This document shows positions 1 through 10,350 of a stretch of DNA of 17,975 nt, piece after piece; positions within the stretch are counted from its first letter, which is position 1; each line of letters opens with the position of its first letter. This DNA comes from Globomyces pollinis-pini. Its lineage: Eukaryota > Chytridiomycota > Chytridiomycetes > Rhizophydiales > Globomycetaceae. Location: contig MU621424.1 in the NCBI GenBank assembly GCA_025399215.1, positions 1 through 17,975 of the forward strand, given 5' to 3'. The position numbers and the translations under genes were made by a program. The notes under the pieces were generated by a model that saw nothing but the letters and a program-made list of their open reading frames with translations, was not told the origin of the DNA and made no database searches.

Positions 1-288
1 TTTGACGATGTTGAAGAATTGCCGACTCCCGTTTCCCTGGTTTCCGCTCTCGCAACTGAAAGTTCCAAACTGTTGAAAGATGTTGGAGATGCAAGAAATA
101 ATCTTCAAGTAGAACTACAGGATGGAAGTAACCAAGGTCAGCTCGGGGTATTACTTGAATCTAAATTGACATCCATTGATATGAAACTTGAACGGACAGT
201 TACTGCGATTGAAAGAACTGCAAATGCCATTGAGGGATTAACGGCTATGTTGAAAACATTAGCACTGCATCAGACTAAAGAACAATAA
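1..288 (+). CDS. 3' end of an unrecognised gene, coiled-coil-like C-terminus
   Basis: The frame is open from base 1 to a TAA at 286-288, giving the last 95 residues of a protein whose start lies left of the window. No family was recognised. The visible part is hydrophilic. Its second half (from LESKLTSIDMKLERTVTAIE onward) has regularly spaced Leu, Ile and Met in a charged background, as in an amphipathic helix or coiled coil, and it ends in LHQTKEQ. No intron is needed in this stretch. The codon at 19 (TTG) is not a start; it is internal. It could be a late exon of any large cytosolic or nuclear protein. Confidence 0.6.
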   Translation, partial: FDDVEELPTPVSLVSALATESSKLLKDVGDARNNLQVELQDGSNQGQLGVLLESKLTSIDMKLERTVTAIERTANAIEGLTAMLKTLALHQTKEQ

Positions 289-710
289 ATTTTTAAGTTG
301 ATTTGTTTCTTTTTCCCCATCATTATGGTTTTGGCGTGCATTTGAAATGCAATTACACTTAACGTTGAGACTTTCATATTCTTGATTAAGATATCGAATG
401 TCAACACAGGAAAGGGTTTATTGTAATGGCTTCCGCTCTGGTATAATAAAACATCTAATATTCATACTGAATTTGTACAAGGAACCAAGGTTTTTTTTGT
501 ACGTATGGATTTTAGAGCTGGGTAGCTGTTCTTTTAAGAACTGCCTTTCCGTGAGCACGGCGAGCTCTATCCTTAAATAGATCGCCTTCTATTGTGTCCA
601 TTGGAAGGGTCTGAAAGGGTATTTAAAAGTGACATTCGCCAAAGGGGTTCGGTGGTCGTTTCAAGCAAAAACTGGCGCCAATCCTTTAAAGAGTTTTCCC
701 ACTTTTAAGC
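289..710. other. intergenic stretch upstream of the first zinc-cluster gene
   Basis: About 420 bases between the TAA at 288 and the ATG at 711. A 60-codon open frame (398-580, +) has low-complexity, unbiased codons, no homology I can see and no flanking splice signals, so I do not call it a gene. The stretch presumably holds the 3' UTR of the left gene and the promoter of the first Zn2Cys6 gene. I see no clear TATA box or repeated element. Confidence 0.5.
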
Positions 711-2661
711 ATGAGACCAAGAAGTGTTTGTGGTATGTTTTTCCCACTCTGACCATGTAGACAATTGCAGACATCGAAAGAGGAAATGTGATGGAGGAAT
801 GCCTTGTTCAGCTTGTGTTCAATTCAAACTGAAATCAAAGAGAACTATTCCTGACTGTGCCTACAGTGAAATAACTGTTCAAAGGATGTATGACACTTTA
901 CTGATTCAATAGTAAAAAATCGGATCCTAAAGATGCTATTATGGCTCGATTGGAGTTTTTGGAAACTAAATTGAGGAATTTGAATTCTGCAAACTCTGAT
1001 GAGCATCCCTCTCAATCATCGACAAACATATCTTCTAATAATTCATTAACATTATCACCCCCAACTTCAAATTCCTCTTCGGGAGCTTCCTTGACTTCAA
1101 GACTCAGTATTTGTGAAGCACATCTGGACCAATCTATCAGCTTGCAGTCGAATTCAACTGTCACTAATGGTTCAAATCAGTCTTTTTTTGCAACAAATTC
1201 TATGGATGCTTCACAAATACTTAATAATGACCTTCAAAACCTTTTTTCAACTACGTTTCCCCAATATCCGACCATGAACCATGTGGGGCAAGATGTTAAT
1301 TTACCAAGCACAATGACTATTGAAGAAATTGATATGAATTCATTGATACCTGAACAAGAACGGCTGCTTGCGTCGTATTCCACCTCACTAGATCCACACT
1401 TTTCATCCAATTTACCGGGTTTTGGCAATATTTTTGAGAGTATTGGTATCACAAACACTGCCAATTATACATCCATCATTGCGCTTTGTAGAGAAATTCA
1501 ACTTTCACTTTTGAGTTGTTCAGAACTATTTGCGACTGGGAAGCTTGATGATGGTTATAAATTGTTATGTATTTGTTTCTATTAATTATTAATAATAGAT
1601 AAAACCTTTATTGATGGAAAAAGGAATCATATTTTCAAGAATGCTACTTTTCATTTTCCAGATAATTTCCCAAAGGAACCTGAACCAATCATTGAATCAA
1701 ATTTGCAGCTTAATGAGTTTGATAAAATGGTGATTCAAAATTTAATATTAATCATTAGTGGGCGGAGAAACTGTGGGGTATATGTGTGAAAGTTGATACA
1801 TACTCATCATTGGCACATAAAAAGCCTTTTGTCATTCATGAAGACTTCCATTCCCATAAATTGCTACCAAATGAATTTGTAGATTGGTCTTTGGTCCCTT
1901 TAGATGAGCTGATAGCTCTGGGTAAAAAGGATTCATTACTATTTGGGCATAATTTGGAAACTATTCGTATATTGCGAAAGATTGCATATTTTGACTCTAT
2001 TTCAGACACAATTCAATCCAAACTTGAAAAGAAGATTATTGCAACCAACTTACATTGTATGATTCTTCGTATGCTGGAATCTACACCTCAGTCTCAAAAG
2101 CACTTCAACACACTTGAGGAATTTGTTGCAAAAGATTTACAACTGCCTATTGTTGGTGTAGCAGAACCAATCACCACAAAATTATTTATTATCTGCATGG
2201 TGAACCTTCATCGATCATTGTTGAAACAAGGTATACACTTAAACTTTGCTTTAAGTCTTTCAACGCCAAATAATCCAATTCCGAGCAACAGTTTCACATC
2301 GCAAGACATTTTGCTACTTAGTTTACGAGCATTTAAGTATCTCGTTTCTATTCGAGGAGAGGAAGGGGATTGCCAAGCGCCATATTTTAACATTGACGAA
2401 TCTACAAGAATCATGGATTCGTTTATGAATTCAGTAAAGGCATGTATGGCTTATCAGATTGCTGATTTGGTGTTGTCAGGGTTTTCCATTCAACCAATTC
2501 AGAAACTGTATCTACTTGAAACAGTAGATATTGTAAAATTTTCCATATTTCCTGCTGTTAGTATGCATGGATGGAAATGGCCAGTGGCATCTTACTTTGC
2601 GGCGAAAATTCAAGCGTCCATCAGACGGGCAAATGCAAGTACAGGATTACTGACATTTTAA
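711..2661 (+). CDS. Zn2Cys6 fungal transcription factor, copy 1
   Basis: Sequence-specific regulator acting in the nucleus; its target genes are unknown. Exons 711-732, 761-887, 913-1568, 1599-1729 and 1759-2661 (introns of 28, 25, 30 and 29 nt) total 1839 nt, or 612 residues. The binuclear zinc cluster has Cys at 7, 10, 17, 23, 26 and 40, with the basic run RHRKRK between the second and third Cys. The last spacing is 13 residues, longer than the usual 6-8. A short Leu heptad helix (about 58-73, AIMARLEFLETKL) follows and is the likely dimerisation element. Next comes a Ser/Asn/Thr-rich linker, then a helical region resembling the fungal-TF middle homology domain, which ends in GWKWP...AAKIQASIRRAN. 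The start is the ATG at 711, with an in-frame stop just upstream. Intron 1 splits the Asp codon directly after the first Cys. It is a tandem paralogue of the next gene, with identical exon lengths at 22, 127 and 131 nt. Confidence 0.92.
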
Positions 2662-2814
2662 ATTTTGAAATATACTGAGATATACATATTTGCCATTATT
2701 TAATTATTATTTTTCTTGTGCTTTAATTGAGGTTGAATGTTGTTCCAGTTGAACCAAAATAATCCATTGGGTCTTGAGTTACGTTTCAAAATGTCTTACT
2801 ATTTTAATTCCCAA

Positions 2815-4684
2815 ATGAGACCCAGAACCGTTTGCGGTATTTATTGAACTTCTCATCTTCAGATAGTTGTAGACAACGTAGACGAAAATGCGATGGGGAA
2901 CAACCGTGTACACAATGTCTGAAGAAAGCAAAAACATGGGGAACAACAATTGATTGCTCCTATACTGAACTGAAGCAACCAAAACATCAGTATTCAAATC
3001 AAGGATGTAATTCATTGTTAGGGATGATGGAAAAGTCGCTATTCTGGCACGTTTAGAATTTCTGGAGTCTAAATTGAAGGATTTAACCAACTTACAAGAA
3101 CAGAGTATTGGCACTCGATCATCAAGTATCGGTTCCTCGCAATCTTTGTCTTCAAATTCTACAAATGGGTCTTCAAAGGATTACCATTTAGAATCAAATG
3201 GTCTGATTCCACACACTTCCAATTCGTACCAACTCAATAACTGGTCAAGCTCTCGAAATCCTACACCCAACAATTTTCAAGACAATTCTATGTCGTATAT
3301 ACTAAGAGACGATGTTAACCGTGCAATCATTAATGATTTTACGAATTCCAGTTCACTGTCAACCTCCATAAATTCAACATCACCAGAACAGCTCTCACAT
3401 TTCATGTTTGCCAAGTCTTTATTTATGGACCATCATACAGTGCAAAATCCCAACCTTATTTCATCTATGATGAACTTTTCTTCACTTAGCAACCAACCAT
3501 TAGTTAATTATAGTGGAGCTTCAAATATCATACTCAAATTACATCATGATTTTTTAAAAAGTTCACAACTCTTTGTGAATGGTCATTTGATGGAAGGATA
3601 CCAGCTAATTTGTAATCTTGGAAATTGATTGACTTTTAGATCAATCTATCGCTGATGGGTATCGATTGCATGTATTCAAAGATATTACATTATCTTTCCC
3701 AGATGATAAGAATATCGAAATAATACCACCAATTGAAGAATGTGTTCAATTTCATGAGAATGAGAAATTGGTATTTTAAATATATTTAATTTATTATAGG
3801 TCATCAATAAGCTATGGGCATTGATATTACAATTTGATACGTATATATCAATTGGGAAAAATAGTCCATTTGCAATACTTGAACACAAATATTCACATCA
3901 AACCCTTCATAACCCAATGGTCGATTGGCTTTTGCCTAGCTTAGACTCTGATACAGGTGATCTGTTGACGAAATATCAACTTTATGTCTTTCGATTGCTT
4001 CGACAGATTCGTCATGCAACTTTGCCAAGTGAAATCGGCTCCTCGAAATTAGATATTCAATTAATGGCGTATAGTTTCCACAGTTTGATTCTACAGTACT
4101 TTACCAGCATCCCACTATCGAATCAGTATTTTACAGGATTACTTGACTTTGTACATGATGGTATATATCATACAGGATTTCCGGATAATTTACAACATGA
4201 CGATATTGAATACCAAAAGATGTTTTTATTGTTAATGGTAACTCTGCATCAAAGCATTCTCTCTTTGGGTGTGTCAATTGGTTTTTCTTTAGACCACCAA
4301 TTTAATAGTCAACCAACTCAACAGTTTTGTTCACAAGACATATTAGTTTTATGTATGCGAGCATATCGATATCTTCTCAAATTGTCAATAAATGGAAACT
4401 GTGATATGAAAGACCAAAAAATGGATGATACAAAACAGCTATTTGACACTTTCCAAGTCGTGACAAGAGGGTGTTTGACTCACCAAGTATGTGACAGAGT
4501 ACTTATAGGTCTATCTGTTCAACCTATAAATCATGTATATTTGAAGGAGTGTATGGATATCATTAAAGATGACGTTTATCCCTATGTTAGTAAAGAAGGT
4601 TGGAAATGGCCCATTGTTTCTTTAATGACAAACAAGCTACAAGCTAGTATTCGACGAGTCAATACCACCCTTGGACTAGATTAA
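2815..4684 (+). CDS. Zn2Cys6 fungal transcription factor, copy 2
   Basis: Nuclear DNA-binding regulator and paralogue of the preceding gene. Exons 2815-2836, 2863-2989, 3022-3611, 3640-3770 and 3800-4684 (introns of 26, 32, 28 and 29 nt) total 1755 nt, or 584 residues. Another in-frame ATG at 2791 would add 8 residues; 2815 is preferred because it gives the same MRPR start as copy 1. Zinc-cluster Cys are at 7, 10, 17, 23, 26 and 39, with RQRRRK as the basic stretch. The heptad AILARLEFLESKL matches copy 1. A Ser/Asn-rich linker follows, then a helical C-terminal half ending GWKWP...NKLQASIRRVN. The 32-nt intron 2990-3021 was chosen over a 29-nt alternative (3007-3035) because it reproduces the 127-nt exon and phase of copy 1. 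Only about 130 bases separate the two genes, which fits recent tandem duplication followed by protein divergence. Confidence 0.92.
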
Positions 4685-4862
4685 TGTTTTATTTTGAATA
4701 CTATTTTAATAAAGTCGAACTGTAAAATTCTTCTACCTTATTGTTCTTATACTTCGATTACATTTTGGTAAATTATTGGAACAGATCTAAAATGCGTATC
4801 CATCAAATCGCGAAGAAGTTAAAAATTTGTGACTTTTACCTTTTTTCTTTGAACTTCGTGTT

Positions 4863-5768
4863 ATGAATAGTGAAGAAGAAAGCAAATTGGTGGGTTATGT
4901 AAGTTCAATAAGTTTCTGGTTCGCACTTCTATCAAATATCGTTGGTTTTTTCAGTTTCGTTTATCAATTACGAAAAATATCTGGTGGTTATTCAAAACGA
5001 TACAATATTTATTTAATTATACTGAAATATCTGGCATTCCAACTTTCAGTAATCGCAACGTATCATATTGTAAATCGCACTCTGGATGATTCCATCACCT
5101 TGATCACTAGACTTTATTATTTCTCTCAGAATTGGACCACCTTCTTTTTATACCTAGGTCTAATGTTGTGTGATTTAGAAATGTTAAAACTCTTATACGT
5201 CATCACACCATTCTTCACACCAAAACGTATAACTGTGATTCAGATCTTGGAATGCATATTGTGTTTTGGGATGTCGTTTGGTATTTGATTAAAAGTATTA
5301 AACCAAAGGAATGCTTTACTATCCATTCAGTAACTTTGGGAGGATGGCACTATTGGTATATCTTGTATTATTAAATATTAGCTGTATAAAATATCGGCTG
5401 GCATTCATGTTGCTTTGTTTGTAACCGTAGTATCACAATGTATATATGTTACCTACAAAATGCACCAATTCTCACAACGCAAACAATCACAAGAAGCTTC
5501 ACAATCAAAAACTGAGCTGCAAAGAGCAATTGCATATATCCTGACGTTTATGTGTATCAACATATTTGCATTTGTACTCCTTATACTAGCTGTGATTGGA
5601 CCATGGCCAACAAGTCGAATTGTAAATATTGATATTTCCAATCGCGTATTAGACATTGCTTTATGCATGATGCCATACCAGTTGATTGTATATTCAAAGA
5701 TATTTGATGCGATAAAGGGTATTAAATTTCACACAAAGATGAGCAGCTCTGTAAAGAATACACGATAG
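4863..5768 (+). CDS. seven-transmembrane, GPCR-like membrane protein
   Basis: Predicted integral membrane protein, possibly a receptor; no named family was recognised. Exons 4863-5280, 5309-5355 and 5382-5768 (introns of 28 and 26 nt) give 283 residues. Seven hydrophobic segments lie at roughly 15-36, 48-70, 90-113, 122-142, 160-181, 205-228 and 240-260. Charges follow the positive-inside rule with the N-terminus outside. RKISGGYSKR, TPKR, the basic loop KMHQFSQRKQ and the Lys-rich tail fall on the cytosolic side, and the glycosylation sequon NRT (71-73) falls outside. This is GPCR topology, but I see no DRY, NPxxY or other diagnostic motif. Alternatives are a 7TM solute transporter-like protein or a lineage-specific family. 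The start is the first ATG after an AT-rich leader, and the frame is continuous across both introns. Confidence 0.75.
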
Positions 5769-5788
5769 ATTGTAGGATAATATATCAA

Positions 5789-6109
5789 TTATGAAATGTT
5801 TCTTCTCTTCCAAAAAACAGAAATCATTCTTCCATAATCTTGAACAATCTGATAGTATTGCTGCTCTGATTCTACAGTAACTCCAGTCGTAACGAGTGTA
5901 CATAATGACATTGAATTTCCACTTTTGTTGGTATAATCCAGCATAAAGCTTTTCAAGTTCAACCAATATTTAGTAGATAATGTATTAACATATTCGATTT
6001 CAAGATGATTTAGAATGATTCTGCATTCATCCCTTCGAAACTGGACAAATTCTTTTGTCCAATCTTGAATGGATAAAATAGAAGAATTGATCAATGCCTT
6101 TGAAACCAT
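5789..6109 (-). CDS. small unrecognised protein, 106 residues
   Basis: Single-exon frame on the minus strand from an ATG at 6109 to a stop at 5789. I do not recognise the family. The protein is hydrophilic and probably mostly helical: an N-terminal segment rich in Trp, Phe, Arg and Glu (IQDWTKEFVQFRRDECR), then a middle part containing LEIEYVNTLSTKYWLNLKSF, and a Gln/Tyr-rich end. No signal peptide or transmembrane segment is evident. Its 3' end is only 20 bases from the stop of the convergent 7TM gene. Its 5' end faces the helicase gene, so the two probably share a divergent promoter. A GT...AG pair inside the frame (30 nt) would create a stop if spliced, which supports reading it as one exon. 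Confidence 0.6.
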   Translation of the reverse strand: MVSKALINSSILSIQDWTKEFVQFRRDECRIILNHLEIEYVNTLSTKYWLNLKSFMLDYTNKSGNSMSLCTLVTTGVTVESEQQYYQIVQDYGRMISVFWKRRNIS

Positions 6110-9100
6110 ACTGTTAACTTATCAACTTGTCATTAAATTCTCAGAATCAGATGTGAAGTTTGATACAATTCAGTTGTTGGCAAAGAATTTAAATCGGTAA
6201 GAATATCCTTTTCCATTAATCATTCATGTACAGTCCAATTACTTATCTACAATTAAGGTATTTGAAAATTCATTAAACTCACAAAAAGGTATCGTTGAAT
6301 CCTTTTATTCTAGAATGTGCAATTTAGTAACATCAACTTTGATCCTTAAAGTCATTGAAAATGACCTGATTGTGAATTTGGTAAATCCCAATAAGAAACG
6401 GAAAAGGAATTTGAATTGGTCAAAGATATGTACAAATTTGAGTGAGATATTCAAGTTGCATTTACAAGACTATATAAAACATCATGGAGAGAATTCATAC
6501 GCGCATCTACTGGATTTGATTGGTGAAGATCTTGAAGGTAATCCTTGGATTTATTCTAATTGGTAGTAACTTTATATTTTGAAAAGAGTATTCGATATAT
6601 ATTATCTAATAGAAGGAAATAAACAATTCACAACCAACGACATACCCCAAATTGTTGATCGATTTCAAAAACTTCACAAAGACAAATTGTACATGGAAGT
6701 ATCCAAAAAACGGGATGCAATATATGGATCACAAGTTACTAATGATAACAAAACGATGTATCTACATCAAGAAGAAGCTTTAATTGCGATAGAGAATCAA
6801 AAACATGTCATAATAACTACTTCTACATCAAGGTATGCTTAAAAGTATTTGAATGTCTCAGTGGCAAGTCATTAGTTTATCAAACTGCAATTCGAAACGA
6901 ATGGAATATCAACCCATTATCTACTTCGTTACTGCTATTCCCAACAAAGGTATCCATGAAATGGTTTAATTTGAAAGGCTTTAAGTCAAGATCAATACCG
7001 TGGCATCCAGAAACAACTAGGAGAAGAGAATATTGAAATTTATAACTTTGACGGTGATACTTTGCATGATATGACTACTCGTAAGCGCATTGTAGACAAT
7101 GCCACGATTTTATTAACTAACCCTGATATGTTGCATGTATCAATGCTGCCTTATCATAAAAATTGGAGAAGATTTTTCCTAAATCTAAGGTTCATTGTTG
7201 TAGATGGTAAAATTTATTCTCAATCTAATGTTATTCTAGAATTCCATTCCTATCAAGGTCGATTTGGGGCACATGTATCTTTTGTAATGAAACGATTGCA
7301 ACGAATTTGTCATTATTATGGCAATACAAAATTTCAATTTATATGCTGCTCTGCAACACTTTCTAATCCAAAAGAAGTATTCATAACCGATCATTCATTG
7401 TAGCATATGTCAGTTTTTTTTGGATTTAGAGAATCTGATATTATGGATATCACGAATGATACAAGCCCAAAGGGTGATAAATATCAAATCGTTTGGAATC
7501 CAAGTACGAAAAACCTCTACCAATCGCCTTTTCAGGAACTAGATAAATTGCTACCCTCTTTAATTAATAATCAAATTCGCACAATTGTATTTACAAAGTC
7601 ACGATTACAGTGCGAAATGGTTTACAAAGATCTAACTGAATATTATAATGACTCTGTTGGTGTGATGGATCAGATTATGACATATAGGGCTGGTTATTCT
7701 ATCCAAGATCGTAGAAATATAGAAAAGAGGCTGTTTGATGGAGACTTGACATTAGTTATTGCAACAAATGCCCTAGAATTAGGTATAGATATCGGGTCAT
7801 TAGGTATATAATTTATTTGATTTGATTGTGTATAGATGCGGTGGTTCATGTCGGTTACCCTGGTACGTATACATCCTACGTTCAGCAGAGTGGCCGCGCT
7901 GGTCGTCGTAGTACCCCGTCTCTAAATATACTGGTAATATTTATGACTAACAATAGTTACTAGATACCTCAAATTCATTGGACATGCTGTATGCAAACAA
8001 GCCAAATCTATTGTTTGATAAGTCATATATACCCGAAGTTGTTTTACCCGTCGACCATCATGATATTTTAGATATTCAACTATCCTGTGCTGCTAGAGAG
8101 TTTCCTTTGGTTCTTAGTGATGAGAAATACTTTGCTAGCACAGATGGTGTGACGTTTTTAGAATTTTTAAAAGACTATTTACAGTTTGACAGTGTCCTAA
8201 ATGTAAATTGGATTTTTATTCAACTTAGGGATATATACCAAAATTTAAGTACATGAATCAGCCAGCATTTCAAAATCCGATTAGGTCTATTGACTCTAAA
8301 GCTTTCAATTTAATTGATTCGGACTCGGGAAAACTAATAGAAGAAATGGATTTGCATCGTGCTTCCAAAGCTATGTATCTCCGTAAGTAAATCTCATACA
8401 TATAATCCATAGATGCTGTTCATCTACATAAGGGCTTAAGCTACATCGTTATTAAGTGTGATTTCGAAAATTGCAAAGCTTTGGCTAAAAGAATACACGT
8501 CGATTATATTACAAAACCAATTGTTGAGGTGAAAATTGATCCGATCGCCATACAATATACCAAAGAATATCCCAAATTCAAGATATTAATGGGACCAATG
8601 ATCAAACTGAAGACGGCAAAAGGATTCAAAAAGTTACATTTCAAATCCAATCAATTAATTGAGAAAATCGAGTCTCATCCGGAAGAGAGTCGTTATAATG
8701 TTTTTGGAATGTGGATTGAATGTACGTTTATATCTGGTTGATCTGTAGTTGCTGGGGCTTACGACTCGATGCTTCAACTGCCAATCGTATTAAAACATTT
8801 ACAGAGAATGATAAGATATTATTTACCACTACATATTGAAAGTCGATCGCTCAGTTTAGAAGATTCACCCAAAGGAGTTTCAAAGCTGATGTTCTATGAT
8901 ATCAGTAACACCTCATCAACGATCAGGCTTTTATGTGATAAGTTTGAACACATTCTTCAAACTTTAAATGAAATATTGGTCGAATGTCAGTGCGAACATG
9001 GGTGCCAAATGTGTATGTTGAACTTGACTCACAATCTAGGTATTGGCTATGACATAGATCCATATGAAATATCAAAGCTTCAAATAATGAAGATTATTGA

Positions 9101-9113
9101 TGTATTAATATAA
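6094..9113 (+). CDS. HRQ1: Hrq1-type RecQ-family DNA helicase with C-terminal four-Cys domain
   Basis: ATP-dependent 3'-5' DNA helicase of the Hrq1/MrfA group; known members act in the nucleus in crosslink repair and telomere maintenance. Proposed exons: 6094-6112, 6151-6196, 6234-6257, 6314-6537, 6567-6587, 6613-6832, 6862-6949, 6978-7206, 7240-7376, 7404-7803, 7836-7933, 7957-8202, 8229-8382, 8413-8721 and 8749-9113 (2580 nt, 859 residues). Motifs in order: Walker A with SGKS at about 185-188 (split by an intron), LLLFPTKALSQDQ, DEFH box at about 290-293 (also split), SAT at about 328-330, IVFTKSR, ATNALELGIDIGSLDAVVHV, QQSGRAGRR at about 486-494, and a zinc-binding C-x-C-x3-C-x2-C (about 818-827) near the end. 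From 6613 on, nine introns of 23-33 nt are firm. The 5' part is less certain: the ATG at 6094 overlaps the divergent gene, and the 6538-6612 region has alternative splicings. The protein is shorter than yeast Hrq1 (about 1077 residues), mainly at the N-terminus. Confidence 0.88.
6258..6313 (+). other. proposed twin intron (31 + 25 nt, no exon between) in the helicase gene
   Basis: To join the exon ending in ...TYLQL to the exon starting MCNLVTSTLILK in frame, 56 nt must be removed. This gives LNRPITYLQLRMCNLVTSTL, which fits the N-terminal LN...F...R...TF pattern of Hrq1 proteins. The 56 nt divide exactly into two intron-like units, 6258-6288 (GTATTT...AAAAAG) and 6289-6313 (GTATCG...TTCTAG), which abut as AG|GT. 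Either unit alone fits the size of the other introns here; the whole does not. A single 56-nt intron cannot be excluded. Confidence 0.45.
7934..7956 (+). other. 23-nt spliceosomal intron, smallest in the window
   Basis: It lies in phase 0 between GRR...SLNIL and LLDTSNSLDMLYANKP of the helicase. Donor GTAATA, branch sequence GACTAAC, acceptor AATAG. The next AG (at 7962-7963, 30 nt from the donor) would put the downstream exon out of frame, so the 23-nt choice is forced by the conserved protein on both sides. Confidence 0.85.
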
Positions 9114-9246
9114 AATTCATGTATTCTTTATACCTAGTTTCAGTCTTCGATCCAACAATATATTTGATCAAAATCACATGTGTGGTTTGAGGCGAAGTCA
9201 TAAGTATACGGATAACTTTTTTTCCTAAGTTTGTGCCTTCAATTCC

Positions 9247-10350
9247 ATGTTTCGCAATATCTTTACAAAGAAATTCTTCAGTCCGAGACGGATCCCCATC
9301 ATTGCACTCGCCTTTTGTTTGGTGATCTTGGTTCCTCTCTCAGCAGTGATCAATAGTGTCGCTGTAGCAAACAAACAAAACTCATATGTTGATAATAATG
9401 CAAACGTGAAGGACACTTCCCCACTGAAAATTTTTGCCAATTTGAACTTTTTTGATTACTCAAAACAATCTGTCACTGTATCAAACTTGATCTTATAAAT
9501 TTAGGGTCGTTTTGTTGCAATTCGTTCGCTTAATGAAACTTCTTCTCCTATCTTGAGTATTGGAGGAAAGAACTCTACTTTATCGGGCAAGATGAATTTT
9601 ATTGATGGAACCTTCAGTGTGATAGAGGCTTCACCAAGTAATTATCCATTTGATAAATAGTATATGAAATCCTTACTGAACTTAGTTGGATTGTTTTTAC
9701 TTTTGATGTCTATTCCAGAGCGTAGGATCTAAATATGTTTACATTTAGTATTGATCCCAAGAATATCTACTTCATGTTCTTTTCTTACTTGGATGGTTAT
9801 TTAAAAATACTAGGCTAATTTTTAAGGTTGGCAGTTAGATGAAGGGATCCCCTTAGGTGACGGCCCTGAAGCCTTTACTGTTGCAAATGACGTTCCTGGT
9901 GTTACTACTTATACTCTAAGCATTGATTTGAAAAGAAGCAAGCTTCCGCAACTATTCACGTTATTTCTGTTTATTTTAATGTGGGCTTTATCTGTCAGTG
10001 CGTTTACTGTCGCTGCCACTGCTTGGACTCGTAAGAAACCAGCCGAATTGGGAGCAGTAGCGATGAGTGCAACTTTGCTATTCGCATTACCCGCTGTACG
10101 AAACTGTCAACCGGGAATTCCAGCAATTGTAATTGGCCAGTATCAGACTTAATCGTAGGGTATCACTGCCGATATTGCTGGGTTTTTCTTCAATATGTTT
10201 TTAATTGCTATTGCATGTAAATGATTACATTATCATAATTTTCTAGTGATTTTGAACATGTGGAGTTATATTCTAAATAGGAAAAAAGACACTCCAAAGC
10301 CTGCTCCTCAACTTCGTGGTGCTGAGACCGAAGCATTTTTAAATGCCTGA
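9247..10350 (+). CDS. DUF4436-type membrane protein, copy A
   Basis: Integral membrane protein of unknown function. Exons 9247-9477, 9505-9659, 9686-9721, 9749-9795, 9827-10128, 10159-10216 and 10247-10350 (introns of 27, 26, 27, 31, 30 and 30 nt) total 933 nt, or 310 residues. It has a basic N-terminus, a signal-anchor segment (about 16-38) and a largely beta-rich non-cytosolic region with YPFDKY (124-129). A transmembrane segment follows (about 198-220), then KKPAELGA and the family hallmark LLFALPAVRNCQPGIPAI, and a last hydrophobic segment ending in a basic cytosolic tail. The LFALPxxRxxxPGxPxxG pattern and the upstream YPFD match what I know of DUF4436, which occurs in actinobacteria and fungi. 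Every intron restores the frame into recognisable family sequence. Start: the first ATG of the open frame. It is tandem with copy B, 284 bases downstream. Confidence 0.85.

Noticed and set aside
398..580. 60-codon plus-strand frame in the left intergenic region
   Set aside because: It has no homology, no codon bias and no flanking splice signals.
724..912. Apparent 62-codon gene containing a zinc-cluster motif
   Set aside because: Its first codons are intron sequence. The motif belongs to exon 2 of the spliced zinc-cluster gene starting at 711.
3007..3035. Alternative 29-nt intron 2 in zinc-cluster copy 2
   Set aside because: It restores the frame but loses the DDGK sequence matching SDPK of copy 1 and breaks the 127-nt exon length and phase shared by the two paralogues.
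5870..5905. A 30-nt GT...AG pair within the minus-strand gene 5789-6109
   Set aside because: Splicing it would join T to AA and create a stop, so the uninterrupted frame is preferred.
6563..6586. 24-nt intron in the helicase, or TGA read as Trp
   Set aside because: The splice would create TGA at the junction. I see no other sign of a variant code: the OPT gene and all others use TGG for Trp, and several genes end in TGA.
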